A stretch of DNA of 64,000 bases from Nitrogeniibacter aestuarii. GTDB lineage: Bacteria; Pseudomonadota; Gammaproteobacteria; Burkholderiales; Rhodocyclaceae. Under the pieces are notes generated by a model. It had not been told where the DNA came from. It saw only the letters and a program-made list of their open reading frames with translations, and made no database searches. The stretch covers positions 3,224,001-3,288,000 of the forward strand of contig NZ_CP071321.1 of the NCBI RefSeq assembly GCF_017309585.1, in the 5' to 3' direction. A program made the translations under genes and the position numbers. Shown here in pieces: positions 27,795-36,407 of the stretch (position 1 is its first letter; each line of letters opens with the position of its first letter).

Positions 27795-27825
27795 CGGGCA
27801 CAGAAATCCGTTCGTTTGCAAAAAG

Positions 27826-27841
27826 GTCCGATGTTTCGGAC
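27826..27841. promoter_or_regulatory. Perfect inverted repeat between sensor kinase and binding-protein genes
   Basis: GTCCGA-TGTT-TCGGAC is a perfect 6-base-arm dyad centred in the divergent intergenic space, followed at once by the self-complementary ATGCAT. It is a reasonable binding site for the LuxR-type regulator encoded here, controlling one or both directions. No footprint evidence exists; this is inference from symmetry and position. Confidence 0.45.
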
Positions 27842-27993
27842 ATATGCATTGTCCAAGCCCCCGCCCCTGCTTGGCATCGGGTGATTCCCTAGCAGCCGGC
27901 TGCGTTGCGGTGCTGCGTTCGATAGGGTTTTCGCCAATTTTGCCTCACCCTTCAGCCCCTTACATTGGGCCGACCCAAAAAGAGGAGACACCC

Positions 27994-29175
27994 TTGCGCG
28001 CCTGCCTGCTCTGGCTGCTGTGCTGTTGGCTTGCCGCCACCGCCGGGGCGGCCGAACCCATTCGGGTCGGCGTCTCTGGACCATTCACCGGAGGCTCGTC
28101 TCCCATGGGGATCTCCATGCGCAATGGTATCCGGCTTGCGGCGGCGGATATCAATGCCAGCGGCGGGATTCTTGGCCGGCCGGTCAAACTCATCGAGCGC
28201 GACGATCAGGCGCGAAACGAGCTGGGCGCAAAGGTGGCACAGCAGCTCATCGAGGAAGATCGCATTGTCGCCGGCCTGGGCATCGTCAACACGGGCGTGG
28301 CCCTCGCCTCGCAGCAGCACTACCAGCGGGCCCGCGTCCCCATCATTACCAGCGTGGCCACCGGCTCTGTCGTCACCAAGCAGTTCCAGCCGCCGCGCTA
28401 TCTCAATAACTATGTATTCCGCATGTCGGCCAATGACACCATCCAGGCCGGCATGATCGTCGAAGAGGCAGTGGACAACCGCGGTTTCACGAAAATCGCC
28501 ATCTTCCACGACGCCACCAACTACGGCGAGCTGGGCAAGCTGGATCTGATCAAGGCGCTGGCCGAGCGCGGCATGGGCCCGGTGGTGGTCGAGCGCTTCA
28601 ATCTGCGCGAGGTCGACATGACCCCCCTGCTCAGGCGCGCGCGCAACGCCGGCGCGCAGGTGATTCTCACCTACGGTATCGGCCCGGAACTGGCGCATAT
28701 CGCCAATGCCATGGCGACGGTCGGATGGCGAGTACCACTCATCGGAAGCTGGACCCTCGCTATGTCGAATTTCATAGAGCAGGCAGGCCCCAATGCCGAG
28801 GGTGCGCGCATGCCGCAAACCTATATACAGCAAGGGGCTTCGACCCGACAGCAAGCCTTCGCGGACCGCTACAAACAAACGTTCGGATCGGACCGGATTC
28901 CAGTTCCCCCGGCGGCCGCACAAGGGTATGATTCGATGTTGGTACTGGCTGCGGCAATTCGCCAGGCAGGCGACACCGATAGTGACAAGATCCGAGAGGC
29001 GCTTGAGAACCTCCAGGAACGGATCGAAGGTGTCGTGATGACCTACGACAAGCCCTTTTCTGCCGATGACCACGAGGCAATCGACGATACCTCGATTCCG
29101 GTCATGGGCGAAGTCAAGAACGGCCGCGTGGTTTTCGCCTATCCGAAAGACCTCGTGCGTGCAGCCAACCGATGA
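27994..29175 (+). CDS. LivK-like ABC-type substrate-binding protein
   Basis: A 393-residue periplasmic binding protein of the type I fold (Peripla_BP_6). A signal peptide covers about 1-22 (ACLLWLLCCWLAATAGAAEP). The mature part begins IRVGVSGPFTGGSSPMGISM and has AADINASGGILGRPVKLIER, VPIITSVATGSVVTKQF and FRMSANDTIQAGMIVEEAVD, all standard for branched-chain amino acid or aromatic acid binding proteins. The start is TTG at 27994 with GAGGAG six bases ahead; the frame is open upstream but unmarked. No permease or ATPase gene follows, only terminators, so it may serve a transporter encoded elsewhere or feed ligand information to the divergent sensor kinase. Confidence 0.88.
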   Translation: MRACLLWLLCCWLAATAGAAEPIRVGVSGPFTGGSSPMGISMRNGIRLAAADINASGGILGRPVKLIERDDQARNELGAKVAQQLIEEDRIVAGLGIVNTGVALASQQHYQRARVPIITSVATGSVVTKQFQPPRYLNNYVFRMSANDTIQAGMIVEEAVDNRGFTKIAIFHDATNYGELGKLDLIKALAERGMGPVVVERFNLREVDMTPLLRRARNAGAQVILTYGIGPELAHIANAMATVGWRVPLIGSWTLAMSNFIEQAGPNAEGARMPQTYIQQGASTRQQAFADRYKQTFGSDRIPVPPAAAQGYDSMLVLAAAIRQAGDTDSDKIREALENLQERIEGVVMTYDKPFSADDHEAIDDTSIPVMGEVKNGRVVFAYPKDLVRAANR

Positions 29176-29199
29176 GCTCCACACCTGAGCCCATTTCAC

Positions 29200-29250
29200 G
29201 ACCGGCCGGGGATTTTCTCCCTCCCTCCCTCATCCCTGGCCGGTCTTTTT
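29200..29250 (+). terminator. Rho-independent terminator after the binding-protein gene
   Basis: A 13-base stem (GACCGGCCGGGGA pairing with TCCCTGGCCGGTC, one G-T pair) encloses a pyrimidine-rich loop of 20 bases and is followed by five T. It begins 24 bases after the stop codon of the binding-protein gene. Confidence 0.8.
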
Positions 29251-29272
29251 CTCAGCAAGTCGTCGCGCTCTC

Positions 29273-29295
29273 AGACCGCCCTCGTGGCGGTCTTT
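29273..29295 (+). terminator. Second hairpin after the binding-protein gene
   Basis: AGACCGCC-CTCGT-GGCGGTCT forms a perfect 8-base stem followed by TT. With only a short T run it is a weaker, back-up terminator for the same transcript. Confidence 0.5.
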
Positions 29296-29466
29296 GCGTT
29301 GACGGCCTGCGTCCATTGCTTCGCGCGGCGTGGTCTACGATCAAGAAACGACGCTGCTTTCAAGCATCCGGACACATGACAACCGAACCATGACGAGCGA
29401 AAGCCAACCAACCTTCAGGGAGGCACACGAAACGCCGGATTAGGGAAAATACGCACTGGTTCTTTA

Positions 29467-29495
29467 TTGCGCATTCTGAAATGACGTTTTATAGT
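29467..29495 (+). promoter_or_regulatory. Probable sigma70 promoter of aceE-aceF-lpdA
   Basis: TTGCGC, a 17-base spacer and TATAGT lie about 107 bases upstream of the aceE start. The -10 box matches five of six consensus positions and the spacing is ideal. No other candidate of this quality is present in the intergenic region. Confidence 0.55.
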
Positions 29496-29601
29496 GTGCA
29501 ACAACGGTCCTGGGCCGGGTAAGCTTGCGCCCACGCCGCTCCCGATCGCCGCCCACAAACGCGGCGATCGAAACAATTTGATGTGGAGAGGAGAGAGAAG
29601 C

Positions 29602-32283
29602 ATGAGCACGACACAAAAAGTCGGCCTGCAGCCGGACACCGACGCGGAAGAAACCCGCGAATGGATGGACGCGCTCGAAGGCGTCATCGAACACGAGGGC
29701 GCTGACCGCGCTCACTACCTGCTCGAAAGACTCATCGAGCAAGGCCGGGAGGAAGGGATCGACATCCCCTTCTCCAACACCACGCAGTACATCAACACCA
29801 TTCCGGCAGAACAGCAGCCCCGTTATCCGGGCGATGCAGACATGGAAATCCGTCTGCACTCCTACATCCGCTGGAACGCCATGGCCATGGTGGTGCGCGC
29901 CAACAAGCACACCAACGTGGGCGGTCACATCGCCTCGTTTGCCTCGGCCGCCGCGCTGTACGACGTGGGCTTCTCCCACTTCTGGCACGCCCCTTCGGAA
30001 GAACACGACGGGGACCTGATCTACTTCCAGGGTCATTCCGTGCCGGGCGTCTATTCGCGTGCCTACATGCTCGGCCGCCTCACCGACGAGCAGATGGACA
30101 ACTTCCGCCAGGAAGTGGACGGCAAGGGCATCTCGTCCTACCCCCACCCGTGGCTGATGCCGGACTTCTGGCAGTTCCCGACCGTGTCCATGGGCCTCGG
30201 CCCCCTGTGCGCGATCTACTCAGCCCGGTTCATGAAGTACATGGCCAGCCGCGGCATGATCGATGCCAAGAAGGCTGAGCAACGCAAGGTCTGGGCCTTC
30301 CTGGGGGACGGCGAGACCGACGAGGTCGAGTCCCTGGGCGCCATCGGCATGGCCGCCCGCGAGAAGCTGGACAACCTGATCTTCGTCATCAACTGCAACC
30401 TGCAGCGCCTGGACGGCCCGGTGCGTGGCAACGGCAAGATCATCCAGGAGCTCGAATCCGAATTCCGTGGCGCCGGCTGGAATGTGATCAAGCTCATCTG
30501 GGGTACCCACTGGGACGCCCTGTTCGCCCGCGACAAGAAAGGCATCCTCAAGAAGCGCATGATGGAACTGTGCGACGGCGAGTACCAGACCTTCAAGGCC
30601 AAGGACGGCGCCTATGTGCGCGAGCACTTCTTCAACACGCCCGAACTGCGTGCCCTGGTCGAAGACTGGACCGACGACGACGTGTGGCAGCTCAACCGTG
30701 GCGGCCACGACATCTTCAAGATCTTTGCGGCCTACAACGCTGCAGTGAATCACAAGGGCGCCCCGACCCTGATCCTGGCCAAGACCATCAAGGGCTTCGG
30801 CATGGGCCAAGCCGGCGAAGCCATGAACACCTCCCACCAGCAGAAGAAGATGGACCCGGACGCCATCCGCCGCTTCCGCGACCGCTTCAACCTGCCGGTG
30901 CCGGACGACCAGATCGAGAAGCTGCCCTACCTCAAGCTGCCGGAAGACTCGCCCGAATACCAGTACATGCGCGAGCGCCGCATGGCGCTGGGCGGTTTCC
31001 TGCCCAGCCGCCGCACCAAGGCCGCTCCGCTTGAAGTCCCGGCGCTGGAGAAGTTCGACGCACTGCTCAAGGCCTCGGGTGAAGGGCGCGAGCTGTCCAC
31101 CACCATGGCCATCGTGCGCATCATGAACACCCTGCTCAAGGACAAGCAGATCGGCTCGAACATCGTGCCCATCGTGCCCGACGAGTCGCGCACCTTCGGC
31201 ATGGAAGGCATGTTCCGCCAGTACGGCATCTGGAACCAGGAAGGCCAGAAGTACGTGCCGGAAGACCATGACCAGCTCATGTTCTACAAGGAATCGGAAA
31301 CCGGTCAGGTGCTGCAGGAAGGCATCAACGAAGCCGGCTCCATGGCCGACTGGATTGCCGCCGGCACCGCTTACTCGGTGCACGGCGTGCAGATGATTCC
31401 GTTCTACATCTTCTATTCCATGTTCGGCATGCAGCGGACCATGGACCTGTGCTGGGCCGCGGCTGACCAGCGCACCCGCGGCTTCCTTATCGGGGGCACC
31501 GCCGGTCGCACCACCCTCAACGGCGAAGGCCTGCAGCACGAAGACGGCCACAGCCTGCTGATGGCGCAGATGATCCCCAACTGCATCAGCTACGACCCCA
31601 CCTTCCAGTACGAAGTGGCCGTGGTCGTGCAGGACGGCATGCGTCGCATGTTCGCCGAGCAGGAAGACGTCTACTACTACATCACCGTGATGAACGAAAA
31701 CTACGAGCACCCGGCCATGCCGGCAGGCGCCGAGTCCGACATCATCAAGGGCATGTACGTGTTCCGTAAGGGCGAGACCGGCAGCGCACCGCGCGTGAAG
31801 CTGCTCGGCTCCGGCACCATCTTCCGCGAGGTGATCGCCGCCGCCGAACTGCTCAAGAGCGACTGGGGTGTCGAGTCCGACATCTTCGGCTGCCCGAGCT
31901 TCAACGAGCTGGCCCGCGACGGTCACGCCATCGAGCGCTGGAACCTGCTGCACCCGATGGAAGACCAGAAGCAGTCGCATGTGGAGCAGATGCTCGCCGG
32001 CATCGATGGCCCGACCATCGCCGCCACCGACTACATCCGCATGTTCTCCGAGCAGATCCGTCCGTACGTGAAGGGCACCTACTTCACCCTGGGCACCGAC
32101 GGCTTCGGCCGTTCGGACACCCGCGAGAAGCTCCGCCACTTCTTCGAGGTGGACCGTTACTGGGTCACGCTGGCCGCGCTCAAGGCGCTGGCCGACGAGG
32201 GCAAGGTTGAACGCGAGAAAGTGGCCGCAGCCATGGCCAAGTACGCGCTCGACCCGAGCAAGCCCAACCCCGTCACCGTCTGA
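29602..32283 (+). CDS. aceE: Pyruvate dehydrogenase E1 component, homodimeric type
   Basis: E1 decarboxylates pyruvate with thiamine diphosphate and passes the acetyl group to the lipoyl arm of E2. The protein has 893 residues, the usual length of the homodimeric E1 (E. coli 887). The ThDP motif runs from AFLGDGETDEVESLGA (about 233) to VINCNLQRLDG. NAMAMVVRANK and GGHIASFASAAALYDVGF lie near the N-terminus, and QHEDGHSLL and CISYDPTFQYEVAVVV in the second half. The ATG at 29602 has the strong purine tract GGAGAGGAGAGAG ahead of it; the frame is open upstream but without a ribosome site. It is the first gene of the complex operon, 16 bases before aceF. Confidence 0.98.
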   Translation: MSTTQKVGLQPDTDAEETREWMDALEGVIEHEGADRAHYLLERLIEQGREEGIDIPFSNTTQYINTIPAEQQPRYPGDADMEIRLHSYIRWNAMAMVVRANKHTNVGGHIASFASAAALYDVGFSHFWHAPSEEHDGDLIYFQGHSVPGVYSRAYMLGRLTDEQMDNFRQEVDGKGISSYPHPWLMPDFWQFPTVSMGLGPLCAIYSARFMKYMASRGMIDAKKAEQRKVWAFLGDGETDEVESLGAIGMAAREKLDNLIFVINCNLQRLDGPVRGNGKIIQELESEFRGAGWNVIKLIWGTHWDALFARDKKGILKKRMMELCDGEYQTFKAKDGAYVREHFFNTPELRALVEDWTDDDVWQLNRGGHDIFKIFAAYNAAVNHKGAPTLILAKTIKGFGMGQAGEAMNTSHQQKKMDPDAIRRFRDRFNLPVPDDQIEKLPYLKLPEDSPEYQYMRERRMALGGFLPSRRTKAAPLEVPALEKFDALLKASGEGRELSTTMAIVRIMNTLLKDKQIGSNIVPIVPDESRTFGMEGMFRQYGIWNQEGQKYVPEDHDQLMFYKESETGQVLQEGINEAGSMADWIAAGTAYSVHGVQMIPFYIFYSMFGMQRTMDLCWAAADQRTRGFLIGGTAGRTTLNGEGLQHEDGHSLLMAQMIPNCISYDPTFQYEVAVVVQDGMRRMFAEQEDVYYYITVMNENYEHPAMPAGAESDIIKGMYVFRKGETGSAPRVKLLGSGTIFREVIAAAELLKSDWGVESDIFGCPSFNELARDGHAIERWNLLHPMEDQKQSHVEQMLAGIDGPTIAATDYIRMFSEQIRPYVKGTYFTLGTDGFGRSDTREKLRHFFEVDRYWVTLAALKALADEGKVEREKVAAAMAKYALDPSKPNPVTV

Positions 32284-32299
32284 GCCGAGGGAGAGACCA

Positions 32300-33922
32300 A
32301 TGAGCCAACTCATCGAAGTCAAGGTCCCGGACATCGGCGATTTCGACGCCGTGCCGGTCATCGAACTGTTCGTGAGCGTGGGCGACACCATTGCGGTGGA
32401 CGACGCCATCTGCACGCTCGAATCCGACAAGGCCACCATGGACGTGCCCTCCCCGGCCGCCGGCGTGGTCAAGGAAGTGAAGGTCGCCGTCGGCGACAGC
32501 GTCTCGGAAGGCACCCTGCTGGTGCTGGTCGAGGCCGCCGGTGCCGCTGCGGCAGCACCCGCCCCTGCCAAGGAAGAAGCCGCACCCGCGCCGGCTGCCG
32601 CGCCAGCACCCGCTGCAGCCAGCGGTGGCGGCACGGTTGAAGTCAAGGTGCCGGACATCGGCGATTTCGACGCCGTGCCCATCATCGAGTTCTTCGTGAA
32701 GCCGGGCGACTCCATCAAGGTGGATGACGCCATCTGCACGCTCGAGTCCGACAAGGCCACCATGGACGTGCCCTCCTCGGCGGCCGGCACCGTCAAAGAA
32801 GTGAAGGTTGCTGTGGGTGACAGCGTGTCCGAAGGCACCGTGCTGATCACGGTCGAATCCGGCGCGGGTGCCGCTGCGGCCCCTGCCCCGGCGGCCGAGA
32901 GCACGCCCGCACCGGCCCCGGCCGCAACCCCTGCGCCGGCGGCAGCTCCCGCTAAGGCAGCCGCCCCTGCGGCAGCTGCCGCACCGTCAGCCGTGAAGCT
33001 GGGCGGCAAGGTGCACGCCAGCCCGTCGGTGCGCACCTTTGCCCGCGAGCTGGGCGTGGATCTGGCGCAGGTGAAAGCCACCGGCCCGAAAGGCCGCATC
33101 ACCAAGGACGACGTCAAGGGTTTCGTCAAGGGCGCCATGAGCTCCGGCAGCGCACCGGGCAAGGCCGCTGCCGGCGGTTCCGGCGTGGGTCTGGACCTGC
33201 TGCCGTGGCCGAAGGTCGATTTCGCCAAGTTCGGCGAGATCGAGTCCAAGCCGCTGTCGCGCATCAAGAAGATCTCCGGCGCCAACCTCGCCCGTAACTG
33301 GGTGATGATCCCGGCCGTGACCTATCACGAGGATGCCGACATCACCAGCCTCGAGGACTTCCGCAAGCAGCTCAACAAGGAGAATGAGAAGTCGGGCAAG
33401 AAGCTCACCATGCTCGCCTTCCTGATGAAAGCCAGCGCCAAGGCGCTGGCCGAATTCCCCGAGTTCAACACCAGCCTCGACGGCGACAACCTGATCTACA
33501 AGAAGTACTTCCACATCGCCTTTGCGGCCGACACGCCCAATGGTCTGGTGGTGCCCGTGGTCCGGGATTGCGACAAGAAAGGCGTATTCGAGATCGCCGA
33601 GGAAACCGGTGCGCTGGCCAAGAAGGCCCGTGACGGCAAGCTCGGCCCGGCTGACATGTCCGGCGCCTGCTTCACCATCTCATCCCTGGGCGGCATCGGC
33701 GGCACCTACTTCGCGCCGATCGTCAATGCGCCGGAAGTGGCCATCCTTGGAGTGAACAAGAGCGAGATCAAACCCGTGTGGAACGGCAAGGAGTTCGCGC
33801 CCAGGCTGATCCTGCCGCTGTCGCTGACGGCCGACCACCGCGTCATCGACGGCGCGCTGGCCACCCGCTTCAACGTCTATCTCGCCCAAATGCTGGCCGA
33901 CTTCCGTCGGGTCATGCTCTAA
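32300..33922 (+). CDS. aceF: Dihydrolipoamide acetyltransferase E2, two lipoyl domains
   Basis: E2 forms the core of the pyruvate dehydrogenase complex and moves acetyl from lipoamide to CoA. The protein has 540 residues. Two lipoyl domains occupy about 1-78 and 112-190, each with the lipoylated lysine in ESDKATMDVPS (about K44 and K151); Ala/Pro linkers follow both. A peripheral-subunit-binding domain (VHASPSVRTFARELGVDL) lies near 235-270, and the catalytic domain ends with LSLTADHRVIDGALATRF, containing the active histidine. E. coli AceF has three lipoyl domains; two are common in this class, with a third carried here by E3. It lies 12 bases before lpdA. Confidence 0.97.
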   Translation: MSQLIEVKVPDIGDFDAVPVIELFVSVGDTIAVDDAICTLESDKATMDVPSPAAGVVKEVKVAVGDSVSEGTLLVLVEAAGAAAAAPAPAKEEAAPAPAAAPAPAAASGGGTVEVKVPDIGDFDAVPIIEFFVKPGDSIKVDDAICTLESDKATMDVPSSAAGTVKEVKVAVGDSVSEGTVLITVESGAGAAAAPAPAAESTPAPAPAATPAPAAAPAKAAAPAAAAAPSAVKLGGKVHASPSVRTFARELGVDLAQVKATGPKGRITKDDVKGFVKGAMSSGSAPGKAAAGGSGVGLDLLPWPKVDFAKFGEIESKPLSRIKKISGANLARNWVMIPAVTYHEDADITSLEDFRKQLNKENEKSGKKLTMLAFLMKASAKALAEFPEFNTSLDGDNLIYKKYFHIAFAADTPNGLVVPVVRDCDKKGVFEIAEETGALAKKARDGKLGPADMSGACFTISSLGGIGGTYFAPIVNAPEVAILGVNKSEIKPVWNGKEFAPRLILPLSLTADHRVIDGALATRFNVYLAQMLADFRRVML

Positions 33923-33934
33923 GGGAGGACCAAG

Positions 33935-35770
33935 ATGAGTTCAATCATTGAAATCAAGGTCCCCGACATCGGCGATTTCGACGAAGTGCCGATCATCGAA
34001 CTGTTCGTGAGCGTGGGCGACACCATCAAGGTGGATGACGCCATCTGCACGCTCGAGTCCGACAAGGCCACCATGGACGTGCCCGCTTCCGACGCGGGCG
34101 TGGTCAAGGAAGTGCTGGTCGCCGTGGGCGACAAGGTGGCCGAAGGCACCGTGCTGGTGAAGGTGGAAGCTGCCGCCGGCGCCGCGACCGATTCCCCTCC
34201 CCTTCAAGGGGAGGGCCAGGGTGGGGATGGGGTCAAAGCCGCTGGCAATAACCCACCCTCTCCCTCAGTCCCTCTCCCTGAGGGCGAGGGAAGCGCCGCG
34301 CCGGCCCCCGCGGGCGCGTGGACCGAAGAAGTCACGCTGGAGTGCGACATGCTCGTGCTCGGCGCCGGCCCCGGCGGTTACTCGGCGGCCTTCCGCGCCG
34401 CCGACCTCGGCCTCAAGACGGTCATCGTCGAGCGCTACGCCACCCTCGGCGGCGTGTGCCTCAACGTCGGCTGCATTCCTTCCAAGGCCCTGCTGCACGT
34501 GGCTGCGGTCATGGACGAAGCCGAACACATGAGCCACGCCGGCGTGAGCTTCGCCAAACCGAGCGTGGACATCGACGCCCTGCGCAAGCACAAGGACGGC
34601 GTGATCGGCAAACTCACCGGTGGCCTGGCCGGCATGGCCAAGGGCCGCAAGGTCGACATCGTGCGCGGCTACGGCCACTTCCTCGACCCCAACCATGTGG
34701 AAGTCGAGGAAACCACCGGCTCCGCCCAGGACAAGACCGGCGCCAAGAAGGTGATCAAGTTCAAGCAGTGCATCATCGCTGCCGGTTCGGCGGCCGTGCA
34801 TCTGCCCTTCATCCCCCGCGACGATCGCATCGTCGACTCCACTGGCGCGCTGGAACTGCGTCAGGTGCCGGAGAAGATGCTCGTCATCGGCGGCGGCATC
34901 ATCGGTCTGGAAATGGCCACGGTCTATTCCAGCCTGGGTGCCAAGGTGGATGTGGTCGAGATGATGGATGGCCTCATGCAGGGCCCGGATCGCGACGCGG
35001 TCAAGGTGTGGGAGAAGCAGAATGCCCACCGCTTCGACAAGATCATGCTCAAGACCAAGACCACCGCGGTCGAGGCCAGGGACGATGGTCTGTATGTCAC
35101 GTTCGAAGGCGATGCCGCTCCCGAAGGCCCGCAGAAGTACGACCTGATCCTGCAGTCCGCCGGGCGCAGCCCCAACGGCAAGAAGATCGGTGCCGAGAAA
35201 GCTGGCGTCATCGTCTCCGATCGCGGCTTCATCCCGGTCGATGCGCAGATGCGCACCAACGTGCCGCACATCTTCGCCATCGGCGACATCGTCGGCCAGC
35301 CCATGCTCGCCCACAAGGCCGTGCATGAAGCCCACGTGGCCGCCGAAGTGGCTGCCGGTGAAAAGAGCGCCTTCGACGCCACCGTGATCCCGGGCGTGGC
35401 CTACACCCATCCGGAAGTGGCCTGGGTCGGCTACACCGAAGCCCAGGCCAAGGCCGAAGGCAAGAAGGTGGACACCGCCAAGTTCCCCTGGGCTGCCAGC
35501 GGCCGCGCCATCGCCAACGGCGCCGACTACGGCTTCACCAAGCTCATCTTCGACGCCGAAACGCATCGCGTCATCGGCGGCACCATCGTCGGCCCCAGCG
35601 CTGGCGACATGATCGGCGAGGTATGCCTGGCCATCGAGATGGGCGCCGACGCAGTCGACATCGGCAAAACCATCCACCCCCACCCGACCCTGGGTGAGAC
35701 GGTGGGCATGGCCGCCGAAGTGGCGCATGGCAGTTGCACCGACATACCGCCGGTGCGCAAAAAGAAGTAA
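33935..35770 (+). CDS. lpdA: Dihydrolipoamide dehydrogenase E3 with N-terminal lipoyl domain
   Basis: E3 reoxidises dihydrolipoamide with FAD and NAD. The protein has 611 residues against about 475 for plain E3, because it starts with a lipoyl domain (about 1-80, lysine in ESDKATMDVPA near 45) and a linker. The dehydrogenase part begins with the FAD motif LVLGAGPGGYSAAFRAA near 142 and has the redox disulfide in GGVCLNVGCIPSK (about C174 and C179), the NAD fold VIGGGIIGLEMATVYS and the catalytic His-Glu region HPHPTLGETVGMAAEVAHG. Lipoyl-E3 fusions are known in betaproteobacteria. The linker (about 87-119) is encoded by a palindromic repeat inserted in frame, described separately. A strong terminator follows. 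Confidence 0.97.
   Translation: MSSIIEIKVPDIGDFDEVPIIELFVSVGDTIKVDDAICTLESDKATMDVPASDAGVVKEVLVAVGDKVAEGTVLVKVEAAAGAATDSPPLQGEGQGGDGVKAAGNNPPSPSVPLPEGEGSAAPAPAGAWTEEVTLECDMLVLGAGPGGYSAAFRAADLGLKTVIVERYATLGGVCLNVGCIPSKALLHVAAVMDEAEHMSHAGVSFAKPSVDIDALRKHKDGVIGKLTGGLAGMAKGRKVDIVRGYGHFLDPNHVEVEETTGSAQDKTGAKKVIKFKQCIIAAGSAAVHLPFIPRDDRIVDSTGALELRQVPEKMLVIGGGIIGLEMATVYSSLGAKVDVVEMMDGLMQGPDRDAVKVWEKQNAHRFDKIMLKTKTTAVEARDDGLYVTFEGDAAPEGPQKYDLILQSAGRSPNGKKIGAEKAGVIVSDRGFIPVDAQMRTNVPHIFAIGDIVGQPMLAHKAVHEAHVAAEVAAGEKSAFDATVIPGVAYTHPEVAWVGYTEAQAKAEGKKVDTAKFPWAASGRAIANGADYGFTKLIFDAETHRVIGGTIVGPSAGDMIGEVCLAIEMGADAVDIGKTIHPHPTLGETVGMAAEVAHGSCTDIPPVRKKK
34195..34290. repeat. Palindromic repeat element inserted in frame in lpdA linker
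   Basis: Two GC-rich hairpins stand 40 bases apart. The first is CCCTCCCC-TTCAA-GGGGAGGG, perfect with 8-base arms (34195-34215). The second has 13-base arms, CCCTCTCCCTCAG against CTGAGGGCGAGGG, with one mismatch and a 9-base loop (34256-34290). The encoded linker contains SPPLQGEGQGGDG and VPLPEGEG, typical translations of the dispersed intergenic palindromic repeats (the PLPEGEG kind) seen in many proteobacteria. The length keeps the lpdA frame open. Confidence 0.75.
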
Positions 35771-35808
35771 TGCAGCAAGAACACCCGTGATGAGGTGGGA
35801 GAAAAGAG

Positions 35809-35836
35809 AAACGGCGACCGGGAGGTCGCCGTTTTT
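35809..35836 (+). terminator. Terminator of the pyruvate dehydrogenase operon
   Basis: ACGGCGACC-GGGA-GGTCGCCGT is a perfect 9-base stem, extended by A-T pairs, followed by a run of T. It starts 39 bases after the lpdA stop. Confidence 0.85.
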
Positions 35837-35919
35837 CGCTCGTGGGATCGGTTGATTGCGTAGCCAGGACGAGGGCTGCAGGCCCGACGGCGGGATTCAC
35901 CGGCTGACCCACCGCCGCT

Positions 35920-36225
35920 TCAGGACTCCACTGCGCTGCATCCGGGCTGAGATGTCTCAATGTCACGAAGCAAAGTTACATCGAATATCTCGCGGACAGG
36001 CCACTCATTCATGGCCGCGCGTGCAACATCCGACTCGATAAACCTCTCAAGCGCCTTAAAGCTTGTCCACTGCAAAATTACGTAGCCAACATTCCTCTTC
36101 GCATCCTCAACTGAGACACAAAAATTGATCTCACCAAAGGTCCTTCTCCACGCGGCCTCATCGTGCAGCCGGGTAAGCAGTACAGAAGGCGATCTGACAT
36201 CGACTTTAATAAGTGCTTTCGCCAC
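35920..36225 (-). CDS. Small hypothetical protein, possible alpha/beta-barrel (ABM-like) fold
   Basis: A 101-residue protein, if it starts at the GTG at 36225 (AAGGGG five bases ahead). It begins MAKALIKVDVRSP and contains NVGYVILQWTSFKALERFIES and NEWPVREIFDVTLLRDI, an alternation of strands and helices like the dimeric ferredoxin-like barrels of the antibiotic-biosynthesis-monooxygenase kind. I do not recognise a named family. The frame is open to 36393, but the added part has low-complexity character. It stands alone between the pyruvate dehydrogenase terminator and a lipoprotein gene. A real gene is likely but not certain. Confidence 0.5.
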   Translation of the reverse strand: MAKALIKVDVRSPSVLLTRLHDEAAWRRTFGEINFCVSVEDAKRNVGYVILQWTSFKALERFIESDVARAAMNEWPVREIFDVTLLRDIETSQPGCSAVES

Positions 36226-36407
36226 AAATACCCCTTTCGCGAACGTACCCAAGGAGAAGGACGCAGACCCGACGCTTGGATTCTTAGGGTGACCCGCCTC
36301 GGAGCCGCTATTCCACGGCACTGGGGCTACTAATACTGAGCGTGGTCCTTCTATCGCAGCAACCAGTAGCACCACTGGACAGGCACGGTACATCTGGATC
36401 CGAAGAC

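Larger units (their letters stand above)
29176..29601. other. Intergenic region before aceE: two terminators and a promoter
   Basis: No gene is seen in these 426 bases. They hold two hairpins after the binding-protein gene (29200-29250 and 29273-29295) and the aceE promoter (29467-29495), with a leader of about 100 bases ending in the purine-rich aceE ribosome site. The middle part (29300-29460) shows nothing I can name. Confidence 0.7.

Noticed and set aside
30220..33285. Minus-strand open frame of 1021 codons opposite aceE and aceF
   Set aside because: It is the antisense shadow of two unmistakable genes; its sequence is low-complexity Ala/Gly/His/Val-rich as expected from GC-rich codon bias.
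34265..35728. Minus-strand frame of 487 codons opposite lpdA
   Set aside because: Antisense of a conserved E3 gene; no protein family resemblance.
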